Shown here in pieces: positions 38,526 through 46,074 of a stretch of 46,610 nt of DNA. The notes under the pieces were generated by a model. The model did not search any database and was not told the DNA's origin. It was given only the letters and a program-made list of their open reading frames with translations. The stretch comes from a virus: IMG/VR virus record IMGVR_UViG_3300050138_000417, positions 1-46,610 of that record; one strand, 5' to 3'. The position numbers were made by a program, and so were the translations under genes. Position 1 is the stretch's first letter; each line of letters starts with the position of its first letter.

Positions 38526-38740
38526 ACGGTTCGCTCGTTTCTTCGGCATACGCCTGTGGCAAGGATTCTACGCAGATCCGACAACGCTCTGGCTTCCGAT
38601 CGCCAATCGCTCGGACTGGCACTCGTCACGAAAATCTGCCCGCTCGGCAATCGGTACACGCGATGGTTGTTCGTGCGTTCGAGCACAGCGCCGCACGCCT
38701 GCAACGCGTCGGCAAGTCTCGTCCTGGCTTCTCGTTTCAT
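38522..38740 (-). CDS. HicA-like small protein
   Basis: 72 residues. NNHRVYRLPSGQIFVTSASP, then SDWRSEARALSDLRRIL, resembles the HicA/YcfA-type dsRNA-binding-like fold (NH..Y.LP.G..F....P.D.R....AL.DL...L). HicA toxins cleave mRNA with a His; here the His follows Asn-Asn at 25-27. No HicB antitoxin gene is next to it. GAGGAG lies upstream of the ATG. Confidence 0.6.
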   Translation of the reverse strand: MKREARTRLADALQACGAVLERTNNHRVYRLPSGQIFVTSASPSDWRSEARALSDLRRILATGVCRRNERTV

Positions 38741-38953
38741 CTACGTGTGCTCCTCAAATGGCGTGACTGGAAGATGCGCGACAAACTGCTGGAGCAGCAT
38801 TTCCCAGCCCAGCGCGCGTTCATGATCATTGACGACGCCACGATAGATCATCTTTGACCGTTCGGCACTCCCGTCACCGACCAGTACTTCAACCGTATAG
38901 TCGCTGACAGGCGCCAGATTGGATTTGTTGACGAACACAACGATAAGGGCCAC
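38741..38953 (-). CDS. Small hypothetical protein
   Basis: 70 residues from a GTG with GGAG 8 nt upstream, overlapping the previous TAG by one base (TAGTG). It is a beta/helix protein with a hydrophobic N terminus (ALIVVFVNKSN). A longer frame to 39079 lies inside the upstream gene. Function unknown. Confidence 0.65.
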   Translation of the reverse strand: MALIVVFVNKSNLAPVSDYTVEVLVGDGSAERSKMIYRGVVNDHERALGWEMLLQQFVAHLPVTPFEEHT

Positions 38954-39246
38954 TACGGTATCTCCACAATAGTCTTCAGTTTCTTGGTGCGCGTCGGACG
39001 CTTCCGTTTGATCGGCCCGACACTGACAATCATCCCGACCGGAATGAACGTGTACCCCCGGTACGTGTCGTCGCCGCACTTTTCGGATGCAATCGACACG
39101 CCAATGTCGTCGTGTCGCAACAAGAGGCCGTACGAAGCGACCTCAATGGCTTCGTGCGGAATCTCGTGCAGCGAGTACGCGCCCGTGGCGCTGCCGTGGG
39201 CGTCCTTCCAAATGACCTTCACAAGTGTGTAGAGCGGCAAATCCAC
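38953..39246 (-). CDS. Conserved phage protein (DAHGSATGAYSLHEIPH type)
   Basis: 97 residues from a GTG after GGAGGAGG. WKDAHGSATGAYSLHEIPHE, VASYGLLLRHDDIGVSIASE and YRGYTFIPVGMIVSVGPIKR form a pattern I know from many phages, always unnamed. The C-terminal tail is basic (KRKRPTRTKKLK). Confidence 0.75.
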   Translation of the reverse strand: MDLPLYTLVKVIWKDAHGSATGAYSLHEIPHEAIEVASYGLLLRHDDIGVSIASEKCGDDTYRGYTFIPVGMIVSVGPIKRKRPTRTKKLKTIVEIP

Positions 39247-39270
39247 AAAAGCCTCCTCCGAGTGTGTACG

Positions 39271-40137
39271 TTACGGCGTGCCCGTGATACCAAATTTCAG
39301 CGCGAGTCCGGCCAGTGCCGCTACGCCGTACTTCACGTACGGAGACGACCAGAAGGCGTCCCATTTCGTTTTGACATTCGCCTCGAAGGTGTCCAAGTCT
39401 ACGCGCTCGGCGTCGATCTTGGCTTCGATACGTACAAGCGCGGCGGCTTGCTGCACAATGAGGGCCGTCCAGTCGGTTGTGAGCACGGGCGGCGCTGGGG
39501 GTGTAATCACTGGCGCCGGGGTGACACTGGGCGGCGGGACGACTACCACAGGGGGCGGAATGACCACCGGCAAGGGTGGCACTGGCGGCGCCGCGAAGCT
39601 CCAATCGCCCTGGTCAGCCGCGGGGAACAACACCAGATTCGAACGTTCCGAGGGGCCGTACGGGCCGCCGTTGTCGCGCGCGTTGCCACTCGTCACCAGA
39701 ATGCCAATCTGCTCCCCGGGCTGCACTGGCCCATGCGTCTGCATCGGGCTCCAGCGGGTGCCGTAGTACCAGTTCGCCGCGAAGTCAGACGGCGCGTCGC
39801 CCACGCCATCACGCCCGTTCCACATCTGGATAAACCCGCTGCCGACCCACTGGCCGTTGATGTTGAGAAACAACCAGACGGTGTACTCGATGGGACCGGC
39901 GAATCCCGGCGGGGTGATGTCCGGCCATCGGGTCGGCCCATCGCGCTTCGTGAAGTCTACGCGCATGTTCGATTGCGCAATGTGAATGCCGGTGATGGTC
40001 GCGGTCGCCGGCCAGTTTCGGATGTCTGGGGCGTTGGCAATTTGCACTGAGGCGATGGGGACCGCGTCCTGCGCGAACGCAACATTTGGGGTCCACAGCA
40101 ACAGCGGAAGGGCGAGCGCACGGAACCAGCGTTTCAT
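39271..40137 (-). CDS. Exported protein with Pro-rich stalk and C-terminal helix
   Basis: 288 residues. MKRWFRALALPLLLWTPNVA is a signal peptide with a likely cut after FAQ. Residues about 40-180 form a beta domain (RVDFTKRDGPTRWPD, GPIEYTVWLFLNINGQW). A Pro-rich stalk (about 185-228) leads to a coiled coil (LIVQQAAALVRIEAKIDAER) and a hydrophobic end (YVKYGVAALAGLALKFGI). It may sit in the envelope near the lysis genes; a spanin-like role is conceivable but the lipobox and sizes do not match. Unknown. Confidence 0.75.
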   Translation of the reverse strand: MKRWFRALALPLLLWTPNVAFAQDAVPIASVQIANAPDIRNWPATATITGIHIAQSNMRVDFTKRDGPTRWPDITPPGFAGPIEYTVWLFLNINGQWVGSGFIQMWNGRDGVGDAPSDFAANWYYGTRWSPMQTHGPVQPGEQIGILVTSGNARDNGGPYGPSERSNLVLFPAADQGDWSFAAPPVPPLPVVIPPPVVVVPPPSVTPAPVITPPAPPVLTTDWTALIVQQAAALVRIEAKIDAERVDLDTFEANVKTKWDAFWSSPYVKYGVAALAGLALKFGITGTP

Positions 40138-40161
40138 TTCTTGTCTCCTGTAGTAGTACGA

Positions 40162-41310
40162 CTACGATACGAGCACGGGCCACGTCGCTGTGCGGCCACG
40201 ATCACGATCCATCAAGAACAACTGCTGGCGCGGCGTCTCGAACGCGGCCTTGATACTAAGAGCGAAGGCGTTGTACCCAATCGTCGAGCCGTTCGAGATG
40301 AAGTTGGGGCCGATGTGCGCTTGGTGGAAATGCCCGAACACATCCAGCACAGGCACCCGCTTGCCGGTACCAATCAACGACTTGTTCCATTCGTTGATCG
40401 CCTTGTTCACCGGAATGTAGATGCCACCCACGCCGCCTTGATACTTGATCTCGTGGCCGTGATGAAAGCGGATGGGCATGCCGTACACATCCACGAAGGA
40501 GTGGTACCCCTCGGGCACGATGAATTGTAGCCGCTTCTCGCCGCGGTAGTACTTCGCGAGTGACTGGTACATGAAGTATTCGAGTGAGTGGCCGTTCTCC
40601 GACGAGACGCGCGTCGTCTTCGTCGTGCGCGCATGATTGCCGCTGTGGCATGGCAGCACCAGATCGAGCTTCGAGTGGTTCAACAGGAAGTCGATGCCGC
40701 TGGCGATACGGTTCTGCGCTTCGAGGATCGCGTAGATCGGTTGCAGGTCGTTGTTCTCGGCGAATTCCTCGTGAATGTCGTTGCTGATGAAGTCGCCCAG
40801 CAGCGGGAGAATCATGTGCGGAATCACGATGTCCTGCTGGAGCAGACGGGTCAACCGCAGCGAGCCCTTGAAGAAGTTGTCCATGCGGATGCGCGAGATG
40901 TCGATGTTGTGTTCGTTCAGGCCATTGACCTGTCCGAGCTTCACGCGTTCTTCAAGATGTGTGTCGCTGAACACCGCGACGATCGTGCCTTCACTTTTGC
41001 CGGTGCCCTTGCGTTGCTGGGGGTGAATCGTGTACGTGTCGATGCCTTCGGCGATGCGGCCAGACACGTTCAAGTCGTGTTCCAAGCCCTCGATAGTCTT
41101 CAGCGACTCGGCGTACTTGGCCTTCAGATCGGTGATGACCGCTGAGGATCGCACCTTGTCACGGTCGGTCGCGATTTGCTCGACAGGCTTCAGAACGACC
41201 GGCACCGCCCGCTTGAGGTTATAGCATTTCTGGCAGTACCCAGTGGCACACTGGCGGGCGATGAGCGTGCCGCAGCTACCCTTACACTTCACATCGCGTT
41301 TGGATGGCAC
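40162..41310 (-). CDS. Metallophosphoesterase with N-terminal zinc ribbon
   Basis: 382 residues from a GTG with AAGGAG upstream. The first 35 residues hold Cys pairs (CKGSCGTLIARQCATGYCQK, C), a zinc ribbon. A coiled region follows. The phosphoesterase core has VFSDTHLEE, LLGDFISND, PCHSGNHAR, HHGHE and FGHFHQAH. It is larger than the 183-residue phosphoesterase and of a different subgroup, with a possible nucleic acid substrate suggested by the zinc ribbon. Confidence 0.85.
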   Translation of the reverse strand: MPSKRDVKCKGSCGTLIARQCATGYCQKCYNLKRAVPVVLKPVEQIATDRDKVRSSAVITDLKAKYAESLKTIEGLEHDLNVSGRIAEGIDTYTIHPQQRKGTGKSEGTIVAVFSDTHLEERVKLGQVNGLNEHNIDISRIRMDNFFKGSLRLTRLLQQDIVIPHMILPLLGDFISNDIHEEFAENNDLQPIYAILEAQNRIASGIDFLLNHSKLDLVLPCHSGNHARTTKTTRVSSENGHSLEYFMYQSLAKYYRGEKRLQFIVPEGYHSFVDVYGMPIRFHHGHEIKYQGGVGGIYIPVNKAINEWNKSLIGTGKRVPVLDVFGHFHQAHIGPNFISNGSTIGYNAFALSIKAAFETPRQQLFLMDRDRGRTATWPVLVS

Positions 41311-41342
41311 AGGTACTCCTTATGGTCGAGTTAAGAACGGAT

Positions 41343-41356
41343 CACCCGAACGGGTG
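41343..41356 (-). terminator. Small hairpin after the lysozyme gene
   Basis: CACCC/GGGTG with a 4-nt loop lies in the 61-nt gap after the lysozyme stop. There is no clear T-tract, so terminator function is weak; it may separate the lysis and phosphoesterase genes. Confidence 0.3.
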
Positions 41357-41371
41357 CAAGATGTGTGCCGC

Positions 41372-41827
41372 TTACGCCGCGGCGGGGGGCGGGGTCGTCA
41401 ACGCCGGGCAATCGTGCCCAGTTTGCAGCATGTACTCCAAATCGACCGCCCGGTGCCCCACCTGGGCGTGCCAGAGCGACTGCTGGAAGCCGACGACACA
41501 TCCGGGCCAGTCGCCGCGCTGCGCCGCGCCGAGCGCATCGTGGAAGCCGAGAATCTTCCGGCCGAGGTTGAAGACGATTTCGACGAACGCGCGGGTCCGT
41601 ACCTCATCCAGCGTGTTGACCCACGGCAGCAGCTCTAGTGTCAGCGCCTGAGCCGTATGGATGTCTTCGTCGAGGATGAAACGCGAGGCCGCCTTCGAGA
41701 GTCCGTCTGCGGTGAAATTGTGCCCGACCCCGCCCGTCCAGTTACCTTCGGTGTCTTTGTACAGATGGAGACGCTCACCCTCATGGATCAGCAAGCTCGC
41801 GCGGAGGCGATCCGGATTCACGACCAT
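41372..41827 (-). CDS. Endolysin: T4-type lysozyme (glycoside hydrolase 24)
   Basis: 151 residues. HEGERLHLYKDTEGNWTGGV contains the catalytic triad pattern E16 ... D25 ... T31, as in T4 lysozyme (E11, D20, T26), and GHNF follows. FVEIVFNLGRKILGFHDALG is the second lobe. It cleaves peptidoglycan at the end of infection. There is no signal peptide, so a holin is needed; the gene directly upstream is the candidate. Its ATG abuts that gene's stop. The last 9 residues are Pro/Ala. Confidence 0.92.
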   Translation of the reverse strand: MVVNPDRLRASLLIHEGERLHLYKDTEGNWTGGVGHNFTADGLSKAASRFILDEDIHTAQALTLELLPWVNTLDEVRTRAFVEIVFNLGRKILGFHDALGAAQRGDWPGCVVGFQQSLWHAQVGHRAVDLEYMLQTGHDCPALTTPPPAAA

Positions 41828-42073
41828 TTACAACATCCGCTCGACGATGCGATCGAGCTTTTCCGTTTGGCTACGCTGCTCGTTCTTCAAATCTGTCAAC
41901 TTCTCGTTGATGCCGTTGAACAAGATCGAGTCGATCCGTTCATGCTCGTCGAGCTGCTGTTGGACCGGGCTGATGTGCGCGTTGATCACGCGTTTGACGA
42001 GATAACCGGCGGTCGGTACCACTACAGCCGCAACGGAGGACACAGGAACGACAAGATCAAGCCAAGGTGCCAT
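41828..42073 (-). CDS. Membrane-anchored coiled-coil protein, holin candidate
   Basis: 81 residues. One hydrophobic segment (LVVPVSSVAAVVVPTAGYLV, about 7-26) is followed by a charged coiled coil (QQQLDEHERIDSILFNGINE, QTEKLDRIVERML). Position directly before the lysozyme fits a holin of the single-segment type, but a membrane tether is also possible. The stop abuts the lysozyme ATG. Confidence 0.65.
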   Translation of the reverse strand: MAPWLDLVVPVSSVAAVVVPTAGYLVKRVINAHISPVQQQLDEHERIDSILFNGINEKLTDLKNEQRSQTEKLDRIVERML

Positions 42074-42074
42074 T

Positions 42075-43250
42075 TTATTTCAGTCCTTGCATCGCGGCAT
42101 CGAGTTTCGCCTGCGCGGCAGCGGCAAGACGATCACGGGCCTGCTGAAGTCCGGACGGTCCGGTGGCATCGGTGATACCTGGTACTTCGTTGGCCGAGGC
42201 TTCCATCGCGTGGACGAGATGCACACGATCGCTCCAGTCCTGTCCGGTAGTTGACCCTGAAACTTCAGGGTACTGTTTCATGGACGCAGCCAGGGTGTCA
42301 CGTGGCCCTAACCAGTTTGCTGCGACATCGGGCGGAATGTTATCGGGAACAATCGTCTGTACAGACGGCGGCGCGGCCGAGGGAGGAGGCGTCGGTGTAG
42401 GTGCCGCTTCTGTGGGCGTAGTTGGCGGGTTCGGCGGCCACGAGACGGTACTTTTCGGCGTCCAGCCCTCAGGAGGCGTTGTCGGTGCGGTTGCGGTCTC
42501 TGGTGTCTCAGCGACACCAAACCGGCTCGCCAACGACGCCAATCCTTCTTGTACCGTATTTGGCAAGGCCTCGCCCGCCGCCGACAATGCTGGTCCTGTG
42601 GTGCGCGCAATAGACGGCGCCGCGAGTGCCACAGCTTCAGACACGCCATGCGGTACGCCAAACATCGCCAGCAGTGGATCAAACGCCGCACCCGTCACGG
42701 CACGACCGGCTTTCTTGGCGAGCGCCTGTACGGCCGTCGGCTTCGCCGCCGCTTCAGCCACGCCGTATTTGGTCAACGCCCCGCCGGTCGCACTCAGTGC
42801 GGGTTTCAGGCCGATACCCTTGACTCCGGCACCGACGCCGTAATTGATCGCCTCATTTTTGGCGAGATCAGTCCCGACATCTTTGACGAGATTTCCTGCG
42901 CCCGACAGGAGCGTATCACCCACGCCCTCGCCGCTGACAGGCCCAAAAATGCCGCCGCCTTGTTCGTGCATAATTTTCAGGCGGCTGTACGCGTCCGCGA
43001 CTTTATTCGCCACAGAACCCGCGGCCGATCCGAGCGCCGTCGCAGCCGGACTTTTGAATCCCAACATCGCCCCAAGCGACGACAACGCACTCGGCGCGGA
43101 CAACACACTGGTTTGCGACGATCCAACCGGATCAATGCCGCGCTGTCCGGTGCGTGTCAGCGCGTCTTCAATCTGCGCGTCCGTCATATCGCTGTACTGG
43201 CCTGGATGCGCTGTCCGTACGGCCGCCGCGTCTTGGTACATTTGTGGCAT
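42075..43250 (-). CDS. Virion or ejection-type protein, Ala/Gly-rich
   Basis: 391 residues with a short helical N terminus (QYSDMTDAQIEDALTRTGQR), long Ala/Gly/Leu-rich stretches (about 50-240), a Pro/Thr-rich linker (about 255-300) and a helical end. Such compositions are common in podovirus internal or ejection proteins. It lies between the lysis genes and the tail genes, coupled by TAATG to the next-upstream gene. Function inferred from context. Confidence 0.65.
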   Translation of the reverse strand: MPQMYQDAAAVRTAHPGQYSDMTDAQIEDALTRTGQRGIDPVGSSQTSVLSAPSALSSLGAMLGFKSPAATALGSAAGSVANKVADAYSRLKIMHEQGGGIFGPVSGEGVGDTLLSGAGNLVKDVGTDLAKNEAINYGVGAGVKGIGLKPALSATGGALTKYGVAEAAAKPTAVQALAKKAGRAVTGAAFDPLLAMFGVPHGVSEAVALAAPSIARTTGPALSAAGEALPNTVQEGLASLASRFGVAETPETATAPTTPPEGWTPKSTVSWPPNPPTTPTEAAPTPTPPPSAAPPSVQTIVPDNIPPDVAANWLGPRDTLAASMKQYPEVSGSTTGQDWSDRVHLVHAMEASANEVPGITDATGPSGLQQARDRLAAAAQAKLDAAMQGLK

Positions 43251-44365
43251 TAGCGAAGTCCTGCCGGATCGTCCGGCGCAGCAGACCCCGTTGGTCGCGC
43301 GTACGGGCCGCCGGTCACACCCAGTGCGGCGTCCGCCGCGTCCAACTCGTCGCTATTTTTTGCATTCGCGTACGTCGTCAACCACCGCTCAGCCGCCGCC
43401 ACACCGCCGCGAATCGCATCAGGCTCCTGGTTCTCGTTCAACGTCTTATCGAACAGCCCAATCAACGCCGGATTCCCGCCGCGCGAGTTCACGGCGCCAG
43501 AAATGGCCGCTTTTAAATTGAGTAACTGCCCTTGAAACTGCTTCATGGCATTTACGCCGCCGGGATGCAGCATTTCGGACAGTCCGTTAAGTCCGGGTGT
43601 AGACGCCGCCACATTGGTAAACCGCGAGGCGACCGGACCCAGTACTCCTTGGTGTTCAAGGGTATCAATCATTTGCTGGGTCGGCGCAATCTGCTCCAAC
43701 CCTCGTGTCGCCATCGTCTGTCGCGAGATAATTTGTGCGGGCGTGGCCACTTGCGTCCACGTACTCTGCCCTTTCGGGTTGATCGTCTGACGCCACTGTG
43801 GCGCGGTTTCGGCCCCGGCGGTCCCTGACGGCGGCGCGGCCGATCGCGTCGCCTCGGCGGCGGTGGCCTCGTCTTTTTGTTTTTGGAGCGCCAGGGCGCC
43901 CGTGGTCTTTGCGGCTTCGAGATCCAACGCCTGTTTGCCTTTGAGCACATCCGGCGCGAGGGCGGTTGTTTGCGCCGCATCGCGCATTTGTTTCCCGGCC
44001 GGCGACAGAAAATCCGCAATGAGTTTATTACTTGCGTCCTGTGTGTCCTGTTCGGCGGTGCGTGACGCCACGTCAGACGGTGAGGCACCCGACGCGAACG
44101 CGGTCGGCTGCAAACGCCCACTCACGACACCCGGACTTTTGTCGTACGATCCGCCCGCGCCGTACACCGATTCTGTGCCAAGCGATTTCTTCTCGGCATC
44201 GAGGGCTTCGCGCGACGCATCCTGTCCGGCAATATCGGGACTGTATATGGTCTTGCCGCCCGCCTGCATCGCGGCCAAAGCGTCAGGAGACACCCCCAAC
44301 AACTGTGCCAGGGAATCGGTCGGATCGGGATTTAGTGTCGTCGGAAGCGGAGCAGGGATCGCCAT
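43250..44365 (-). CDS. Virion-associated protein, helical, unknown
   Basis: 371 residues. The N-terminal part is disordered and acidic; the middle is helical (AQTTALAPDVLKGKQALDLE, AAKTTGALALQKQKDEATAA); the C-terminal 150 are helical with MATRGLEQIAPTQQMIDTLE and NALLNLK-like segments. It could be an internal virion protein. TAATG overlaps join it to both neighbours. Confidence 0.65.
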   Translation of the reverse strand: MAIPAPLPTTLNPDPTDSLAQLLGVSPDALAAMQAGGKTIYSPDIAGQDASREALDAEKKSLGTESVYGAGGSYDKSPGVVSGRLQPTAFASGASPSDVASRTAEQDTQDASNKLIADFLSPAGKQMRDAAQTTALAPDVLKGKQALDLEAAKTTGALALQKQKDEATAAEATRSAAPPSGTAGAETAPQWRQTINPKGQSTWTQVATPAQIISRQTMATRGLEQIAPTQQMIDTLEHQGVLGPVASRFTNVAASTPGLNGLSEMLHPGGVNAMKQFQGQLLNLKAAISGAVNSRGGNPALIGLFDKTLNENQEPDAIRGGVAAAERWLTTYANAKNSDELDAADAALGVTGGPYARPTGSAAPDDPAGLR

Positions 44366-44715
44366 TATTCAGTTCCTTGTACGCGAGGTACAGCATTGGC
44401 GTTCGTGCGTGTGCGCTGTACCGCAAGAGCAGACGGTGAATTCGGGTCTTGTGTATCTTCGGCAGGATTCAACGCCTGTAGACTCATCGGCAGCGTATTC
44501 AGCACACCGCCAGACGGTGCTTTTGGCGTCGGACCAATTTTGATGCCGCCCGGCTGACTCGCGCCCAGCGCATCAAGCATCTGGCCCCAGCCGGTCCCGA
44601 TAAAGGGGTCGAAATTGGTGTCCGCGGCGCCCGTCCCGACGGTGTCCGGTACACTGGTCGCCGGGCCTTTTGGCGCAAAGGCCGTATTCAGGCGCGCATT
44701 GCGGTTACTCAACAT
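44365..44715 (-). CDS. Small disordered virion-operon protein
   Basis: 116 residues, rich in Pro, Gly, Asn and Thr (FAPKGPATSVPDTVGTG, ALNPAEDTQDPNSPSALAVQ); mostly disordered, no motif. The start has CATTTATG after GGGGTA. It is likely a virion or assembly protein. Confidence 0.65.
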   Translation of the reverse strand: MLSNRNARLNTAFAPKGPATSVPDTVGTGAADTNFDPFIGTGWGQMLDALGASQPGGIKIGPTPKAPSGGVLNTLPMSLQALNPAEDTQDPNSPSALAVQRTRTNANAVPRVQGTE

Positions 44716-44764
44716 AAATGTACCCCTTCAGTATGTCGCGATTCGGCGCAAGCCATCAAGCTCA

Positions 44765-46060
44765 TTAGTTGCGCTCCAGCAGCCACGCGCTGTGGGCGAA
44801 GGTGCGGTCGTTCGCGCCGGTTGAACACAGGACCAGCCACAGGTACATGTCCTGCCCGGCGAGGTTCGCCACGGTCATCGTGATGGCCGCGCTGTTGTTG
44901 ACGCGCAAGGTCGCCGATGTCGCGCTCGCCCAGGCGATGCTGAGACAGTACGGGGTGGTCGCGGCAATGGCGGCAATTTGGGCGCTCACTGACTGGGTCG
45001 TCCCGTCTGATGTGACGCCGACCCACCCGCCGTCATTGGCGCCATGCGCGGTACTGTACCGAATCGCGATGAATTGCTGCGTGTGCAGATCATCGGTGTT
45101 CGTTGGCGCGGCATTGCTGTTGGTCAAAATGAACCAGAAGCGCCACGGCGTCGCGCCGACTTCGGTAATCGTCTGCGTCCGCAGGTACCACTCCATGACG
45201 GGCTTGTGGTCCCACCAACAACACGCGGAGGAGTTGCCCGCCGCACGGCCGATGACCGCCGTCGTGTTGCCGTACCGCGTCCAAAAGCCGGTTGCGTCTT
45301 TCACGAGTGAGGTTGAGCCCGAAATGGTGCCGTCCGTGACACCGCTCGTGATGGGACCGACCGCGTTGAACGTGGCCGCCCAGCCCGAAAACCGACTCGT
45401 GATCCGTGGCGTCAGCCCGACGACGCTTGACGCCGCCGCGCCTTCCAATAGATCGCCGCCGCGCGCATTGCCGCCCGGCGTATCCGTGACAATGCCGGAC
45501 GTGCTGCTGCTCGTGACGCCGGCCCATGTCCCGTCGCCGCGCCAGAAGGTCGCCGCCGTCGCACCGGTGCCGCCGTTCAAATTGCCAACCGGGAGATTCC
45601 CGGTCACGCCGTTCGAGAGATCGACTTGCGCCCACGCCGGATTGTTCGAGCTGCCGGTGTTCGAAAGGTACCGAGTCGCACTGGCATTCTTCGCCAACTT
45701 GGCGATGGTGTTCGCGGCTGATCCGTAGAAAATGTCGCCTTGCGAGCACGTCGTCAACCCCGTCCCGCCGCGCGTCACCGCCAACGATCCCGTCCACCCG
45801 AGCGTGACCGTTGTGGCGGCGAGCAACGCCGCGGTGGGCGATCCGCTCAACGTCACCGTGACATTCGTGTCGTCCACTTTCGACAACGCGACCCCAGTGA
45901 CACTTCCCGCCGACGCGCCCACTTTTTTCAAGTCCTCGAACAGCACTTGAAACATGTAGTCGGCGTTCGCAACGAGCGAGGGCAAATCACGAAGATCGGA
46001 CAAGGCACCGACCGGCCCTTGATCGAGCCGGTACGGCATGGAGCGTGTCAGGACCGCCAT
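44765..46060 (-). CDS. Tail fibre or spike protein
   Basis: 431 residues. The N-terminal 50 are a possible virion-attachment part (LPSLVANADYMFQVLFEDLK). Residues about 90-200 form a repeat-type shaft (TRGGTGLTTCSQGD, LNGGTGATAATFWRGDGTWA), a motif shared by many phage tail fibres. The C-terminal part is a beta receptor-binding domain with GGWVGVTSDGTTQSVSAQIA. It probably recognises the host surface. The ribosome site (ATTTAGGACG) is close to the ATG. Confidence 0.85.
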   Translation of the reverse strand: MAVLTRSMPYRLDQGPVGALSDLRDLPSLVANADYMFQVLFEDLKKVGASAGSVTGVALSKVDDTNVTVTLSGSPTAALLAATTVTLGWTGSLAVTRGGTGLTTCSQGDIFYGSAANTIAKLAKNASATRYLSNTGSSNNPAWAQVDLSNGVTGNLPVGNLNGGTGATAATFWRGDGTWAGVTSSSTSGIVTDTPGGNARGGDLLEGAAASSVVGLTPRITSRFSGWAATFNAVGPITSGVTDGTISGSTSLVKDATGFWTRYGNTTAVIGRAAGNSSACCWWDHKPVMEWYLRTQTITEVGATPWRFWFILTNSNAAPTNTDDLHTQQFIAIRYSTAHGANDGGWVGVTSDGTTQSVSAQIAAIAATTPYCLSIAWASATSATLRVNNSAAITMTVANLAGQDMYLWLVLCSTGANDRTFAHSAWLLERN

Positions 46061-46074
46061 CGTCCTAAATGTAC

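Noticed and set aside
39112-40050. 312-codon plus-strand open frame
   Set aside because: Arg-rich shadow of the exported protein gene on the other strand; no ribosome site.
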